A DNA stretch of 64,000 nt from Paenibacillus gyeongsangnamensis (lineage in GTDB: Bacteria > Bacillota > Bacilli > Paenibacillales > NBRC-103111). The stretch is taken from positions 1-64,000 of the forward strand of contig NZ_JAQAGZ010000005.1 of assembly GCF_027533625.1 (NCBI RefSeq), given 5' to 3'. Shown piece after piece: positions 1-7,330 of the stretch. Each line of letters opens with the position of its first letter. The first letter of the stretch is position 1. The notes beneath the pieces were generated by a model, which saw nothing but the letters and a program-made list of their open reading frames with translations, was not told the DNA's origin and did not search any database. Both the position numbers and the translations under genes were made by a program.

Positions 1-175
1 CTGGATAGCCAAGTACGGACGGGATAAGCGCTGAAAGCATCTAAGCGTGAAGCCCCCCTCAAGATGAGATTTCCCAGTATGTAAGACCCCTTGTAGACGA
101 CGAGGTAGATAGGTTCGGGGTGGAAGCGCGGCAACGCGTGGAGCTGACGAATACTAATCGGTCGAGGGCTTATCC
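1..175 (+). rRNA. rrl: 23S ribosomal RNA, 3' end (partial)
   Basis: The first ~175 nt match the conserved 3' end of bacterial 23S rRNA (AGTACGGACGGGATAAGCGC near the start and CTAATCGGTCGAGGGCTTA at the end). The 5' part lies left of the window. The exact 3' end is placed by similarity to Bacillus 23S and may be off by a few bases. A 226-nt spacer follows before 5S; it carries one perfect DnaA-box-like nonamer (TTATCCACA, 217-225) and no tRNA. Confidence 0.95.
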
Positions 176-401
176 TACAGGTTTTGCGACAGCAAAACCA
201 CATCGGAAGCATAGGTTTATCCACAAAGTGAAGATGAAGCTGACGAAGCGGATTCCGAGTACTTTGCGGGGGCCAGGTAAAGCAAAAGCAAGCAAGATTA
301 CCTCAGCTAAAGTACGATGTTTCGATCCAGTTTTCAGGGCGCAAGTCGTTCTGAGCTGTAACACCAAGATGTTCCTTGGCGGGGACATCGCCATACTTAT
401 G

Positions 402-518
402 TTTGGTGACGATGGCGGAAGGGAACCACGCGTACCCATCCCGAACACGACCGTTAAGCCTTCCAGCGTCGATGGTACTTGGACCGAAGGGTCCTGGGAG
501 AGTAGAACGTCGCCAAGC
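402..518 (+). rRNA. rrf: 5S ribosomal RNA
   Basis: About 117 nt, starting TTTGGTGACGATGGCGGAAG and ending GAACGTCGCCAAGC. The terminal stem (TTGGTGACG with CGTCGCCAA) closes the molecule and the central CCGAACACGACCGTTAAGCC is the usual 5S loop region. It follows 23S and precedes the tRNA cluster, the standard Firmicutes order. Confidence 0.95.
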
Positions 519-523
519 ATTGT

Positions 524-599
524 TCCCTGATAGCTCAGTTGGTAGAGCACTCGACTGTTAATCGAGTTGTCACAGGTTCGAGTCCTGTTCGGGGAGCCA
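524..599 (+). tRNA. tRNA-Asn(GTT)
   Basis: Cloverleaf with acceptor TCCCTGA/TCGGGGA, anticodon GTT at 557-559 and encoded CCA at 597-599. First tRNA after 5S, five bases from its end. Confidence 0.95.
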
Positions 600-609
600 C
601 TCTTTTCTT

Positions 610-698
610 GGAGAGGTGTCCGAGCTGGCCGAAGGAGCACGATTGGAAATCGTGTAGGCGTCACAAGCGTCTCGAGGGTTCGAATCCCTCTCTCTCCG
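610..698 (+). tRNA. tRNA-Ser(GGA)
   Basis: Class II tRNA with a long variable arm; acceptor GGAGAGG/TCTCTCC, anticodon GGA at 645-647, discriminator G698, no encoded CCA. Its 3' terminal 15 nt plus the five following bases are repeated exactly 110 nt downstream (794-813). Confidence 0.95.
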
Positions 699-706
699 TA
701 GCAATG

Positions 707-813
707 CTTCTTGGTAAGGGATGAGAACCGTGAGGTTCGTCGGAGCTAAGCTTCGTTAGGATCGCATCGCAGTCTCATCTTGAAGAGATGAGTATCCCTC
801 TCTCTCCGTAGCA
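707..813 (+). repeat. tRNA-associated element, copy 1, with duplicated tRNA-Ser 3' end
   Basis: Positions 707-793 form an element found a second time at 1221-1309. Shared blocks in order are GTAAGGGATGAGAACC, GGTTCGTCG, AGCTTCGTTAG, CATCGCAGTCTC and a closing GAGT. The block from 794 to 813 is an exact copy of 684-703, that is of the 3' end of the preceding tRNA-Ser plus five bases. The element contains a hairpin (CTCATCT/AGATGAG near 774-793). No open reading frame fits. What it does is unknown; it looks like a small insertion that regenerated the tRNA end, or a small structured RNA. Confidence 0.75.
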
Positions 814-868
814 CTTTCTTAAGTAGTCCGATGGGATAGTGATATGATCACTTTCCTATACATAGCAA

Positions 869-940
869 GGCCCGTTGGTCAAGGGGTTAAGACACCTCCC
901 TTTCACGGAGGTAACAGGGGTTCGAATCCCCTACGGGTCA
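869..940 (+). tRNA. tRNA-Glu(TTC)
   Basis: Acceptor GGCCCGT/ACGGGTC, anticodon TTC at 902-904 in stem CCTCC/GGAGG, discriminator A940, no encoded CCA. Confidence 0.95.
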
Positions 941-949
941 TTATCCCAT

Positions 950-1025
950 GGAGGCTTAGCTCAGCTGGGAGAGCATCTGCCTTACAAGCAGAGGGTCGGC
1001 GGTTCGATCCCGTCAGCCTCCACCA
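950..1025 (+). tRNA. tRNA-Val(TAC)
   Basis: Acceptor GGAGGCT/AGCCTCC, anticodon TAC at 983-985, encoded CCA at 1023-1025. Confidence 0.95.
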
Positions 1026-1042
1026 TATATCATTTTTACTGA

Positions 1043-1123
<81 letters not shown>

Positions 1124-1134
1124 ATACTCAGTGT

Positions 1135-1211
1135 GGAGCCGTGGTGTAGAGGCCTAACATGCCTGCCTGTCACGCAGGAGACCGCGGGTTCGAATCCCGT
1201 CGGCTCCGCCA
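1135..1211 (+). tRNA. tRNA-Asp(GTC)
   Basis: Acceptor GGAGCCG/CGGCTCC, anticodon GTC at 1169-1171, encoded CCA at 1209-1211. Its last 18 nt plus one base recur 116 nt downstream (1310-1328). Confidence 0.95.
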
Positions 1212-1220
1212 TGATTAATC

Positions 1221-1328
1221 CTTCTTTGTAAGGGATGAGAACCCATAGGGTTCGTCGAAGCATTAGCTTCGTTAGCAGTACATCGCAGTCTCGGAGTGTA
1301 ACGGAGAGTATCCCGTCGGCTCCGCCAT
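1221..1328 (+). repeat. tRNA-associated element, copy 2, with duplicated tRNA-Asp 3' end
   Basis: Second copy of the element at 707-793 (here 1221-1309), with the same ordered conserved blocks and diverged loops. It ends in an exact 19-nt repeat of the tRNA-Asp 3' end (1194-1212 equals 1310-1328, including CCA). Because the two copies carry the 3' ends of two different tRNAs, the tRNA-like tail belongs to the local target and the core to the element. Confidence 0.75.
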
Positions 1329-1351
1329 CTTTATCGAATTACAGATCTCAT

Positions 1352-1426
1352 GCCGTCGTAGCTCAGCGGTAGAGCAACGCACTCGTAATGCGTAGGTCGG
1401 AGGTTCGATTCCTCTCGACGGCACCA
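1352..1426 (+). tRNA. tRNA-Thr(CGT)
   Basis: Acceptor GCCGTCG/CGACGGC, anticodon CGT at 1384-1386 in stem ACGCA/TGCGT, encoded CCA. Confidence 0.93.
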
Positions 1427-1449
1427 TTACAGCCTTTTACACGAAACAT

Positions 1450-1526
1450 GGCGGTCGTGGCGAAGGGGTTAACGCACCGGTTTGTGGCTCCGGCACTCGT
1501 GGGTTCAAGTCCCATCGATCGCCCCA
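1450..1526 (+). tRNA. tRNA-His(GTG)
   Basis: Has the extra G-1 (1450) opposite C73 typical of tRNA-His, anticodon GTG at 1484-1486, encoded CCA. The anticodon stem is CCGGT/TCCGG, leaving a T-T mismatch at the loop-proximal pair where Bacillus has A-T. Confidence 0.93.
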
Positions 1527-1540
1527 TTGTTTATTTTTAT

Positions 1541-1612
1541 TGGGGATTAGCCAAGCGGTAAGGCAACGGACTTTGACTCCGTCATGCCTAGGTTCGAATC
1601 CTAGATCCCCAG
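1541..1612 (+). tRNA. tRNA-Gln(TTG)
   Basis: Acceptor TGGGGAT/ATCCCCA, anticodon TTG at 1573-1575, discriminator G1612, no encoded CCA. Confidence 0.95.
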
Positions 1613-1662
1613 TTTCTTTATTACATGTGCTGGCAAGAGGGTAACCCAAGCAGTAGTATTAT

Positions 1663-1735
1663 GAGCCATTAGCTCAGTTGGTAGAGCACCTGACTTTTAA
1701 TCAGGGTGTCGTAGGTTCGAGTCCTACATGGCTCA
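1663..1735 (+). tRNA. tRNA-Lys(TTT)
   Basis: Acceptor GAGCCAT/ATGGCTC, anticodon TTT at 1696-1698, discriminator A1735, no encoded CCA. Confidence 0.95.
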
Positions 1736-1746
1736 CTTTTCAATTC

Positions 1747-1821
1747 GCGGAAGTGGCTCAGCGGTAGAGCATCGCCTTGCCAAGGCGAGGGTCGCGGGTT
1801 CGATTCCCGTCTTCCGCTCCA
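1747..1821 (+). tRNA. tRNA-Gly(GCC), copy 1
   Basis: Acceptor GCGGAAG/CTTCCGC, anticodon GCC at 1779-1781, encoded CCA. Identical over its full 75 nt to the next tRNA-Gly gene. Confidence 0.95.
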
Positions 1822-1875
1822 TCATTTACTTGCATTTCGTACTGTTATTTTGTAAATTAGTAGTTAGATTATTAT

Positions 1876-1950
1876 GCGGAAGTGGCTCAGCGGTAGAGCA
1901 TCGCCTTGCCAAGGCGAGGGTCGCGGGTTCGATTCCCGTCTTCCGCTCCA
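1876..1950 (+). tRNA. tRNA-Gly(GCC), copy 2
   Basis: Exact 75-nt duplicate of 1747-1821 with an unrelated AT-rich 54-nt spacer between them, anticodon GCC at 1908-1910. A recent tandem duplication or gene conversion. Confidence 0.95.
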
Positions 1951-1962
1951 ACAAAATCATAT

Positions 1963-2045
1963 GCCGGTATGGCGGAATTGGCAGACGCGCGCGACTCAAA
2001 ATCGTGAGGGAAACCGTGGGGGTTCAAGTCCCTCTACCGGCACCA
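1963..2045 (+). tRNA. tRNA-Leu(CAA)
   Basis: Class II tRNA with long variable arm; acceptor GCCGGTA/TACCGGC, anticodon CAA at 1997-1999, encoded CCA. Confidence 0.95.
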
Positions 2046-2055
2046 TAATTTTTAA

Positions 2056-2129
2056 CGGGACGTAGCTCAGCTTGGTAGAGCACCTGGTTTGGGACCAGGG
2101 GGTCGCATGTTCGAATCGTGTCGTCCCGA
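2056..2129 (+). tRNA. tRNA-Pro(TGG)
   Basis: Acceptor CGGGACG/CGTCCCG, anticodon TGG at 2090-2092 in stem CCTGG/CCAGG, no encoded CCA. Confidence 0.95.
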
Positions 2130-2142
2130 TTTCTTTTTTTAT

Positions 2143-2216
2143 GCGGGTGTAGTTCAATGGTAGAACTCCAGCCTTCCAAGCTGGTAGCGTGGGTTCGATT
2201 CCCATCACCCGCTCCA
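2143..2216 (+). tRNA. tRNA-Gly(TCC)
   Basis: Acceptor GCGGGTG/CACCCGC, anticodon TCC at 2175-2177, encoded CCA. Confidence 0.95.
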
Positions 2217-2224
2217 ATCGACTA

Positions 2225-2298
2225 GTCCCAGTAGCTCAGCTGGATAGAGCACTCGCCTTCTAAGCGAGTTGTCGGGGGTTCGAGTCCCTCCTGGGACG
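2225..2298 (+). tRNA. tRNA-Arg(TCT)
   Basis: Acceptor GTCCCAG/CTGGGAC, anticodon TCT at 2259-2261, discriminator G2298, no encoded CCA. Last gene of the cluster. Confidence 0.95.
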
Positions 2299-2332
2299 CT
2301 TTCACCTTTCAACTCAATCCTGTGATAGATCA

Positions 2333-2363
2333 AGTCTCTCTGTATTTCAGAGAGGCTTTTTTT
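2333..2363 (+). terminator. terminator of the rRNA-tRNA operon
   Basis: 10-bp stem AGTCTCTCTG/CAGAGAGGCT with a 5-nt loop followed by seven T. Placed 35 nt after the last tRNA. Confidence 0.85.
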
Positions 2364-2564
2364 GTTTTTCGGCTTGTCCCAGCATGACGGATAAGAATAA
2401 ATAATGGATGGAATTTGCAGAGCCGGCGCCGCTTGCGCGGTGCATGATTTGGCCCGTTAGTATGGCGCATTAGGGGCAATTAACTTATAATAATAGAGAG
2501 GACAAGTAATCCGGGCTATAAGCGAGTACGGATAAGCTTAAAACGTTTAAATGGGGTGCTAAAG

Positions 2565-3320
2565 ATGAGTTTGTTTGACCTGACTGGAAAAGTAGCATTG
2601 GTGACCGGGGGGGCGGTCGGTTTGGGCGGCGCTATCTCCATCGGTTTGGCTAAAGCCGGCGCAGACGTTGTCATTGTAACGAGCAATAACCGTTCGCAGG
2701 AAACCCAGCAGCAGATTGAAGTGTTGGGCCGCAAGGTGCATACGATCGTTGCGAACCTGATGGATGAAAGCGTACTTGATGGCGTTGTAAAGGAAACGTT
2801 GTCCGTGTTCGGCAAAGTGGACATTCTCGTGAATAACGCCGGCATTATCCGCCGCACTCCGGCTGCGGACCATGCGGCTTCCGATTGGCACGATGTGCTT
2901 AATCTGAACCTGAACTCCGCTTTCTTCCTGTCCCAACTGGTAGGACGCGAGATGATCAAGCAGGGATCCGGCAAAATCATCAATATCGCCTCGATGCTCA
3001 GCTTCCAAGGAGGCATTAACGTACCGGGCTACACCGCTTCCAAGCATGCGATTGCAGGGATTACAAAAGCGCTGGCGAACGAATGGGCCAGCAAAGGCAT
3101 TCAAGTCAATGCGATTGCTCCCGGCTACATGGAAACGGACAATACGGCTGCTCTTCGCGCCGACCAAGAGCGTACGGCACAAATCATGGTGCGCATTCCT
3201 GCGGCGCGATGGGGAACGCCTGAGGATCTTCAAGGACCGGCTGTGTTCCTCGCCTCTGCGGCATCCGACTATATGAACGGACACGTGTTGTGCGTGGACG
3301 GCGGATGGATGGCTCGATAA
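2565..3320 (+). CDS. kduD: 2-deoxy-D-gluconate 3-dehydrogenase (SDR family)
   Basis: Predicted cytosolic short-chain dehydrogenase that reduces 2,5-diketo-3-deoxygluconate to 2-keto-3-deoxygluconate (KDG) in hexuronate/pectin breakdown. The protein (251 aa, usual for the family) has the cofactor motif TGGAVGLGGA near residue 14, NNAG in the middle and the catalytic Tyr-x3-Lys in GYTASKHA. I chose ATG 2565 because GGGGTG lies six bases upstream; a GTG at 2556 would add three residues. kdgK follows after three bases and kdgA after that, and these supply the next two steps, which supports the KduD assignment over a generic SDR. No hexuronate transporter or kduI is in the window. Confidence 0.88.
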   Translation: MSLFDLTGKVALVTGGAVGLGGAISIGLAKAGADVVIVTSNNRSQETQQQIEVLGRKVHTIVANLMDESVLDGVVKETLSVFGKVDILVNNAGIIRRTPAADHAASDWHDVLNLNLNSAFFLSQLVGREMIKQGSGKIINIASMLSFQGGINVPGYTASKHAIAGITKALANEWASKGIQVNAIAPGYMETDNTAALRADQERTAQIMVRIPAARWGTPEDLQGPAVFLASAASDYMNGHVLCVDGGWMAR

Positions 3321-3356
3321 GCGATGGGACAAACACAAGCGGAGAAGCCTGTTCAA

Positions 3357-4307
3357 ATGTTTCAACCGGAAGTCATTACTTTTGGAGAAACGATGGCGCT
3401 CATGATGCCGACGAGCTCCAAAGGAATTGAATATACTCCCGGCTTCCAAGGGTTGTTCGGCGGTGCGGAGAGCAACGTAGCTATCGGCTTGGCCCGTCTT
3501 GGCCACCGAGTCGGCTGGTTCAGCCGGTTAGGGAAGGACCCGCTCGGCCAGATGATCTTGAAGAAGATCCGCGGCGAAGGCGTCGATGTGTCCCGAGCGG
3601 AGCTGACATCGGAGGCTCCTACAGGTTTAATGCTGCGGGAGGTCGTATCGGGGAAAACCTCCGTTTACTACTACCGGAAGGGCTCTGCCGCCAGTACGTT
3701 GCGTCCGGAGCATTTGGAAGAGCAATATATCAAGCAAGCGAAATATTTGCATGTCACGGGGATTACTCCCGCCCTCAGCGCAAGCTGCCGTGAAACGGCC
3801 AAGGAAGCGATCCGGCTCGCGCAGAAGAACGGGGTGAAGGTATGCTTCGACCCGAACCTGCGTCTGAAGCTATGGTCGATTGAGGAGGCTCGCGAGGTTC
3901 TTCTGGAGCTCGCCAAGGAAGCGGATTATTTCCTGCCCGGTCTGGACGAGCTGAAGCTGCTATACAGGACGGAAAGCTTCGATGAGATCGTAGACCGCTT
4001 GCGTGAACTTCCTGCCGTATCCATCGTAAAAGGCGGGGATGACGAGACTTATATCGTGGATAAAGAAAACGTGACTGCCGTTCCGTACTTCAAGGCGGAG
4101 CAGGTTGTGGATACAGTGGGTGCAGGGGACGGCTTCTGTGCCGGATTTTTCGCCGGACTCCTTAAAGAATACAGCTTGCCGGAAGCCGTCAAGCTTGGTA
4201 ACCTGATCGGGTGCATGGTGGTCCAAATGGAAGGCGATTGGGAAGGGATCCCGACCTGGGAGCAGGTTGAAGCCTTCATGAATAACGTTAAGCACGTAGA
4301 ACGTTAA
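3357..4307 (+). CDS. kdgK: 2-keto-3-deoxygluconate kinase (PfkB family)
   Basis: Phosphorylates KDG to KDPG in the cytosol. The ribokinase/PfkB signatures are present: GGAESNVAIGLARLG near residue 35 and DTVGAGDGFCAG near the C-terminus, whose Asp is the catalytic base. About 316 aa. The frame is open from ATG 3324, but GGAG at 3341-3344 fits ATG 3357 (MFQPEVITFGE), which matches the usual N-terminus of the family; the 3324 start has no good ribosome binding site. Second gene of the kduD-kdgK-kdgA operon. Confidence 0.87.
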   Translation: MFQPEVITFGETMALMMPTSSKGIEYTPGFQGLFGGAESNVAIGLARLGHRVGWFSRLGKDPLGQMILKKIRGEGVDVSRAELTSEAPTGLMLREVVSGKTSVYYYRKGSAASTLRPEHLEEQYIKQAKYLHVTGITPALSASCRETAKEAIRLAQKNGVKVCFDPNLRLKLWSIEEAREVLLELAKEADYFLPGLDELKLLYRTESFDEIVDRLRELPAVSIVKGGDDETYIVDKENVTAVPYFKAEQVVDTVGAGDGFCAGFFAGLLKEYSLPEAVKLGNLIGCMVVQMEGDWEGIPTWEQVEAFMNNVKHVER

Positions 4308-4362
4308 GCATGTAGAATGTTAATAGCCCTAATTCTTATTAGCGAAGGAAATGGTACATTCT

Positions 4363-5025
4363 ATGAAAAAGTTGAAGCTCGTTCAGCAAATCGTGGATCA
4401 AGGCGTCGTTGCGGTACTCCGCGGCGAAACGCCGGATGAAGTTGTGGAGATGGCCGAACAGGCCATCGAGGGCGGCATTAAGGTCATCGAAGTGACGATG
4501 ACGGTTCCTTTTGCTCTGCAGGCTATTGAGAAGCTGGCGAAAAAGTATTCCAGCACGACGAAGGATGCATCCAAATTCGCCATTATCGGAGTGGGCACGG
4601 TGCTTGATCCGGAAACCGCCCGCGCGGCCATTCTGAGCGGCTCGGAATTCGTGGTAGGCCCATCCCTCAATCCGGATACGGTCACGCTGTGCAACCGGTA
4701 CCGGATTCCGGTCATGCCGGGCGTTATGACGATTCAAGAAATTCAGCGGGCATTGGAGCTAGGCGTGGACGTAGTTAAGCTGTTCCCGGGCAACCTGTAC
4801 TCCCCGGGGATGATCAAAGCGATCAAAGGACCATTGCCGCAAGCGAACATCATGCCTACAGGCGGCGTATCGCTCAGCAACCTGGGCGAGTGGATCAAGG
4901 CCGGCGCCGTGGCGGTAGGCATCGGATCCGATCTAACGGCGGATGCGGTCAAGAGCGGCGATTACAGTCTGGTAGCCAAGAAAGCGGCTCAGTATATTGA
5001 GGCTTACCGCGCGGCTAAAGCTTAA
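4363..5025 (+). CDS. kdgA: KDPG/KHG aldolase
   Basis: Class I aldolase that splits 2-keto-3-deoxy-6-phosphogluconate into pyruvate and glyceraldehyde 3-phosphate, finishing the pathway begun by the two genes before it. Numbered from ATG 4363 (220 aa), the catalytic Glu is E43 in IEVTM and the Schiff-base Lys is K139 in VVKLFPG, both in the expected contexts. An in-frame ATG at 4351 lies only one base from the purine-rich AAGGAA, so 4363 is preferred although its spacing is on the long side. A strong terminator follows. Confidence 0.9.
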   Translation: MKKLKLVQQIVDQGVVAVLRGETPDEVVEMAEQAIEGGIKVIEVTMTVPFALQAIEKLAKKYSSTTKDASKFAIIGVGTVLDPETARAAILSGSEFVVGPSLNPDTVTLCNRYRIPVMPGVMTIQEIQRALELGVDVVKLFPGNLYSPGMIKAIKGPLPQANIMPTGGVSLSNLGEWIKAGAVAVGIGSDLTADAVKSGDYSLVAKKAAQYIEAYRAAKA

Positions 5026-5041
5026 GCGAAAAGCTGAAAAA

Positions 5042-5087
5042 AAGGGTTCTTCCAACCACCCCGGGGTGGAGTGAAGAACCCTTTTTT
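5042..5087 (+). terminator. terminator of the kdu/kdg operon
   Basis: Outer stem AAGGGTTCTT/AAGAACCCTT and inner stem CCACCCC/GGGGTGG, followed by six T. Unusually long two-part hairpin. Confidence 0.88.
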
Positions 5088-5136
5088 ATTTTTAAAGCAA
5101 GATTTACGGACAGGATATTTCCACACTAAAGTAAAG

Positions 5137-5166
5137 TTACGGAAGTTTTTTACTGTAATTTATGAT
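5137..5166 (+). promoter_or_regulatory. possible sigma-A promoter of the hydrolase gene
   Basis: TTACGG (5137-5142), an 18-bp spacer, then TATGAT (5161-5166), 38 bp ahead of the GTG start. A reasonable but not decisive match. Confidence 0.4.
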
Positions 5167-5204
5167 AGTCTAAATATGTAACAAATGCAGTGAGGGAGAC
5201 AATC

Positions 5205-5938
5205 GTGGATAATTACAGAAAGCATCGCATTTCTACTATACCATGCTTAGAAATAAGTCCATTATGCAAGCCGATAGGTACCGTTCTTTTGTATCACGGT
5301 TGGGCGTCAAATATCGAGAATTACATGTTCTTTGCGTCCACGGTATCAAGTTGGGGTTATAAGGTCATTGTGCCGGAATTGCCGCATCATGGTGAACGGG
5401 GAATCCTCAATTATTTTGACAAATTCGTGTTGCAACAATATTTTTGGGATGTCGTCTTCCAAAGTGTTAAAGAAGCAGGGGAACTAGTGTGCGAACTTTC
5501 TAAAACCGATGATCACATCGGTTTTATCGGACATTCATGCGGCGGATTTATAGCGCGGGTGCGTTTTCGAATGATTCCCGGGTGCAATCCGCGATAGTTA
5601 TAAATGGCTCTTGTGCATGGGTAAAATTTGAAGAGTTATATCGTGAAAAAGATGGAAGACCTCCGATGAATCCAAATGAAAGGATATCATTAGAGGAGCA
5701 TGATCCTATATCCCATTTAAGCTTTGAAGGAAAAAAAGCATTGCTTTTGCTACACGGTAAGGAAGACACGATAATTCCTATCGACAGCCAAAGATACTTT
5801 ATGAATCTTAAGTCAAATACGCCTTCCGAGAGTTTGCAAATAGTTGAGTACTCCGGAGTGAACCATCACGTAACGATCGGGATGCTGCAAAAATCAAAGG
5901 AATGGCTTGATAAGCACTTGAGTTCAGGAATAAGGTGA
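5205..5938 (+). pseudogene. alpha/beta hydrolase, frameshifted
   Basis: Two overlapping frames together encode one alpha/beta hydrolase (~244 aa). The first frame (GTG 5205, ribosome binding site AGGGAG six bases upstream) carries the oxyanion region YHGWASN and the nucleophile elbow GHSCGG; the second carries the acid region GKEDTIIP and the His in VNHH. The frame changes just after GHSCGGFIA, near 5550-5558, where one base appears to be missing from a GCG-rich stretch; restoring it joins FIA to GAFSNDSRVQ. With the nucleophile separated from Asp and His, neither half should be active. It could also be a sequencing error. The family resembles Bacillus YitV-type esterases; substrate unknown. 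AT-richer than its neighbours. Confidence 0.75.
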
Positions 5939-6061
5939 TGCAAAGCGGAAATGAGGTCCATAAGTTAAATGGACAACATGGATTTAGTGACCCATTCTAT
6001 ACTAAATATAACGCAACGTATTAAGGTAACGGAGAATGGCAAATGGGCAGGATGTGGAAAA

Positions 6062-6571
6062 ATGAAAAGCTTACGGGATAAAAAGCTCAGCGCATTTCTT
6101 ATTCTTGCTATATTCGGGTTAGGTCTAACGTTTTTCGGTAATTTATATGAATATGTAGTCTTTGTACCTAATCTAATCGGCTTAGGTGGAATAAAGGGAT
6201 TAATTGCATTTCGAGAATTTTTTGTGTTTTCAAATCCTGTTTTCTATTACATCCCTCTAGGTGTAATTGGGTTTATCTCAACCTTCATCTCCTATGCTCG
6301 AATTTGTGACCGAACCACGAATTTAAACAAGTGGCTTAAGAAGGCTACGGTTTATGGGGTAATTACGATTCTGATTACGGTGATCATCGTGACTCAATTC
6401 AATTTTAAATTATTTTTCGGGCCGCCTCCTATAGATGATTCCAGCTTGCAAATGATGATATTTTTTTACTCTATCGTGGCGTTTATTCGTCTGATTTTTG
6501 ATGGGCTTACATTGTATGGTGCCCTTCGTGCGTACCATTTTTTAATTTCAAATCGATCCAGCAAGTGCTAA
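6062..6571 (+). CDS. small integral membrane protein, unknown function
   Basis: About 169 aa with four predicted membrane segments: LSAFLILAIFGLGLTFFG near the start, VFYYIPLGVIGFISTFI, VYGVITILITVIIV, and a C-terminal MIFFYSIVAFIRLIFDGLTLYG. The motif GNLYEYVVFVPN after the first segment resembles DUF1772-type proteins, but I do not recognise it securely. The frame is open from 5969; I place the start at ATG 6062 (MKSLRDKKL) because the hydrophobic segment begins soon after. Codon use is AT-rich like the flanking hydrolase and GyrI-like genes and unlike kdg or gltB. Confidence 0.6.
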   Translation: MKSLRDKKLSAFLILAIFGLGLTFFGNLYEYVVFVPNLIGLGGIKGLIAFREFFVFSNPVFYYIPLGVIGFISTFISYARICDRTTNLNKWLKKATVYGVITILITVIIVTQFNFKLFFGPPPIDDSSLQMMIFFYSIVAFIRLIFDGLTLYGALRAYHFLISNRSSKC

Positions 6572-6605
6572 ACGGGAGATATAATGTATCAAATGATAAT
6601 ATTAG

Positions 6606-6619
6606 CGTAAGCGCTGTCA
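6606..6619 (+). promoter_or_regulatory. cre-like site upstream of GyrI-like gene
   Basis: CGTAAGCGCTGTCA matches 12 of 14 positions of the CcpA catabolite-response consensus (TGWAAGCGYTWWCW). It lies 26 bp before the ATG at 6645, where binding could block transcription. Confidence 0.35.
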
Positions 6620-6644
6620 AATAAATGAGATAAGGGTGATAATA

Positions 6645-7085
6645 ATGGAACCAGTTATTATTCATCAAAGCAAAAGCTTTACATTGTTCGGTTTTTCTAA
6701 AATTCATGATCAAAACAAAGCATACAGTGAAACAATTTTCGAGTTGTTGGATAAGGTTTGGAAGGAAGTTCGTAACAAAGAACTCTCTCACACAGGAATT
6801 AATCACGTAGTTTATGATAGTGATCACATCATATTTGCCGGGATAGAGTTGATCTCTCCGCCTAATGAAGATTCATTATTGGAAAAAAGAAATGTTATTT
6901 TACAAAAATATACCTATTGCAAACATATCGGACCATATAAGGAGTTAAACAAAACCTATGAGAGCATAAAATCGACAGTAAAAGCTTTAGGAGAACACCA
7001 TGAGCTTCCCCTATTGGAGGTATATGGACATTGGAATGCTGATGAAACAAAGCTCGAAACGGAAATTTTCTATAATCTTAAGTAA
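6645..7085 (+). CDS. GyrI-like / AraC effector-binding domain protein
   Basis: Stand-alone small-molecule-binding domain of the GyrI/SoxR-C type (146 aa). The family is recognised by the opening PVIIHQSKSFTLFGFS, the middle region with GIEL, the stretch KYTYCKHIGPYKELNKTY and the ending LEVYGHW...ETEIFYNLK, typical of bacterial effector-binding domains. No DNA-binding helix-turn-helix is fused. Start at ATG 6645 with AAGGG eight bases upstream; an in-frame GTG at 6636 overlaps that site. Such single-domain proteins bind or hydrolyse hydrophobic cations or toxins; the ligand here is unknown. Confidence 0.72.
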   Translation: MEPVIIHQSKSFTLFGFSKIHDQNKAYSETIFELLDKVWKEVRNKELSHTGINHVVYDSDHIIFAGIELISPPNEDSLLEKRNVILQKYTYCKHIGPYKELNKTYESIKSTVKALGEHHELPLLEVYGHWNADETKLETEIFYNLK

Positions 7086-7225
7086 GTTATTCGGTTTCAA
7101 ATAGTAACTGAGGGACGGGAACAACTGTTCAACGACGCAGTATATACCTTTATTGAATAGATCCATGATTTGCTTCATTCTGGCGATGAATTTATAACTA
7201 ATATTCAAATAACTAGCGATAAGAT

Positions 7226-7260
7226 GACCGGGACTCCTTGTACCATAAGGGGTTCCGGTC
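7226..7260 (+). terminator. hairpin downstream of GyrI-like gene
   Basis: 14-bp imperfect stem GACCGGGACTCCTT/AAGGGGTTCCGGTC with a 7-nt loop. No clear T run follows, so it is either a weak terminator or a transcript-stabilising hairpin. Confidence 0.45.
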
Positions 7261-7280
7261 TAATACTTTCACTAACAAAA

Positions 7281-7314
7281 GAAAATCCCCCTTGAGCCCG
7301 AAAGCTCAAGGGGG
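7281..7314 (-). terminator. terminator of gltB
   Basis: Perfect 11-bp stem CCCCCTTGAGC/GCTCAAGGGGG (7287-7297 with 7304-7314). Read on the minus strand it is followed by ATTTTCTTTT. It starts 17 bp after the gltB stop. Confidence 0.88.
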
Positions 7315-7330
7315 AAAGCTAATTGTTCTA

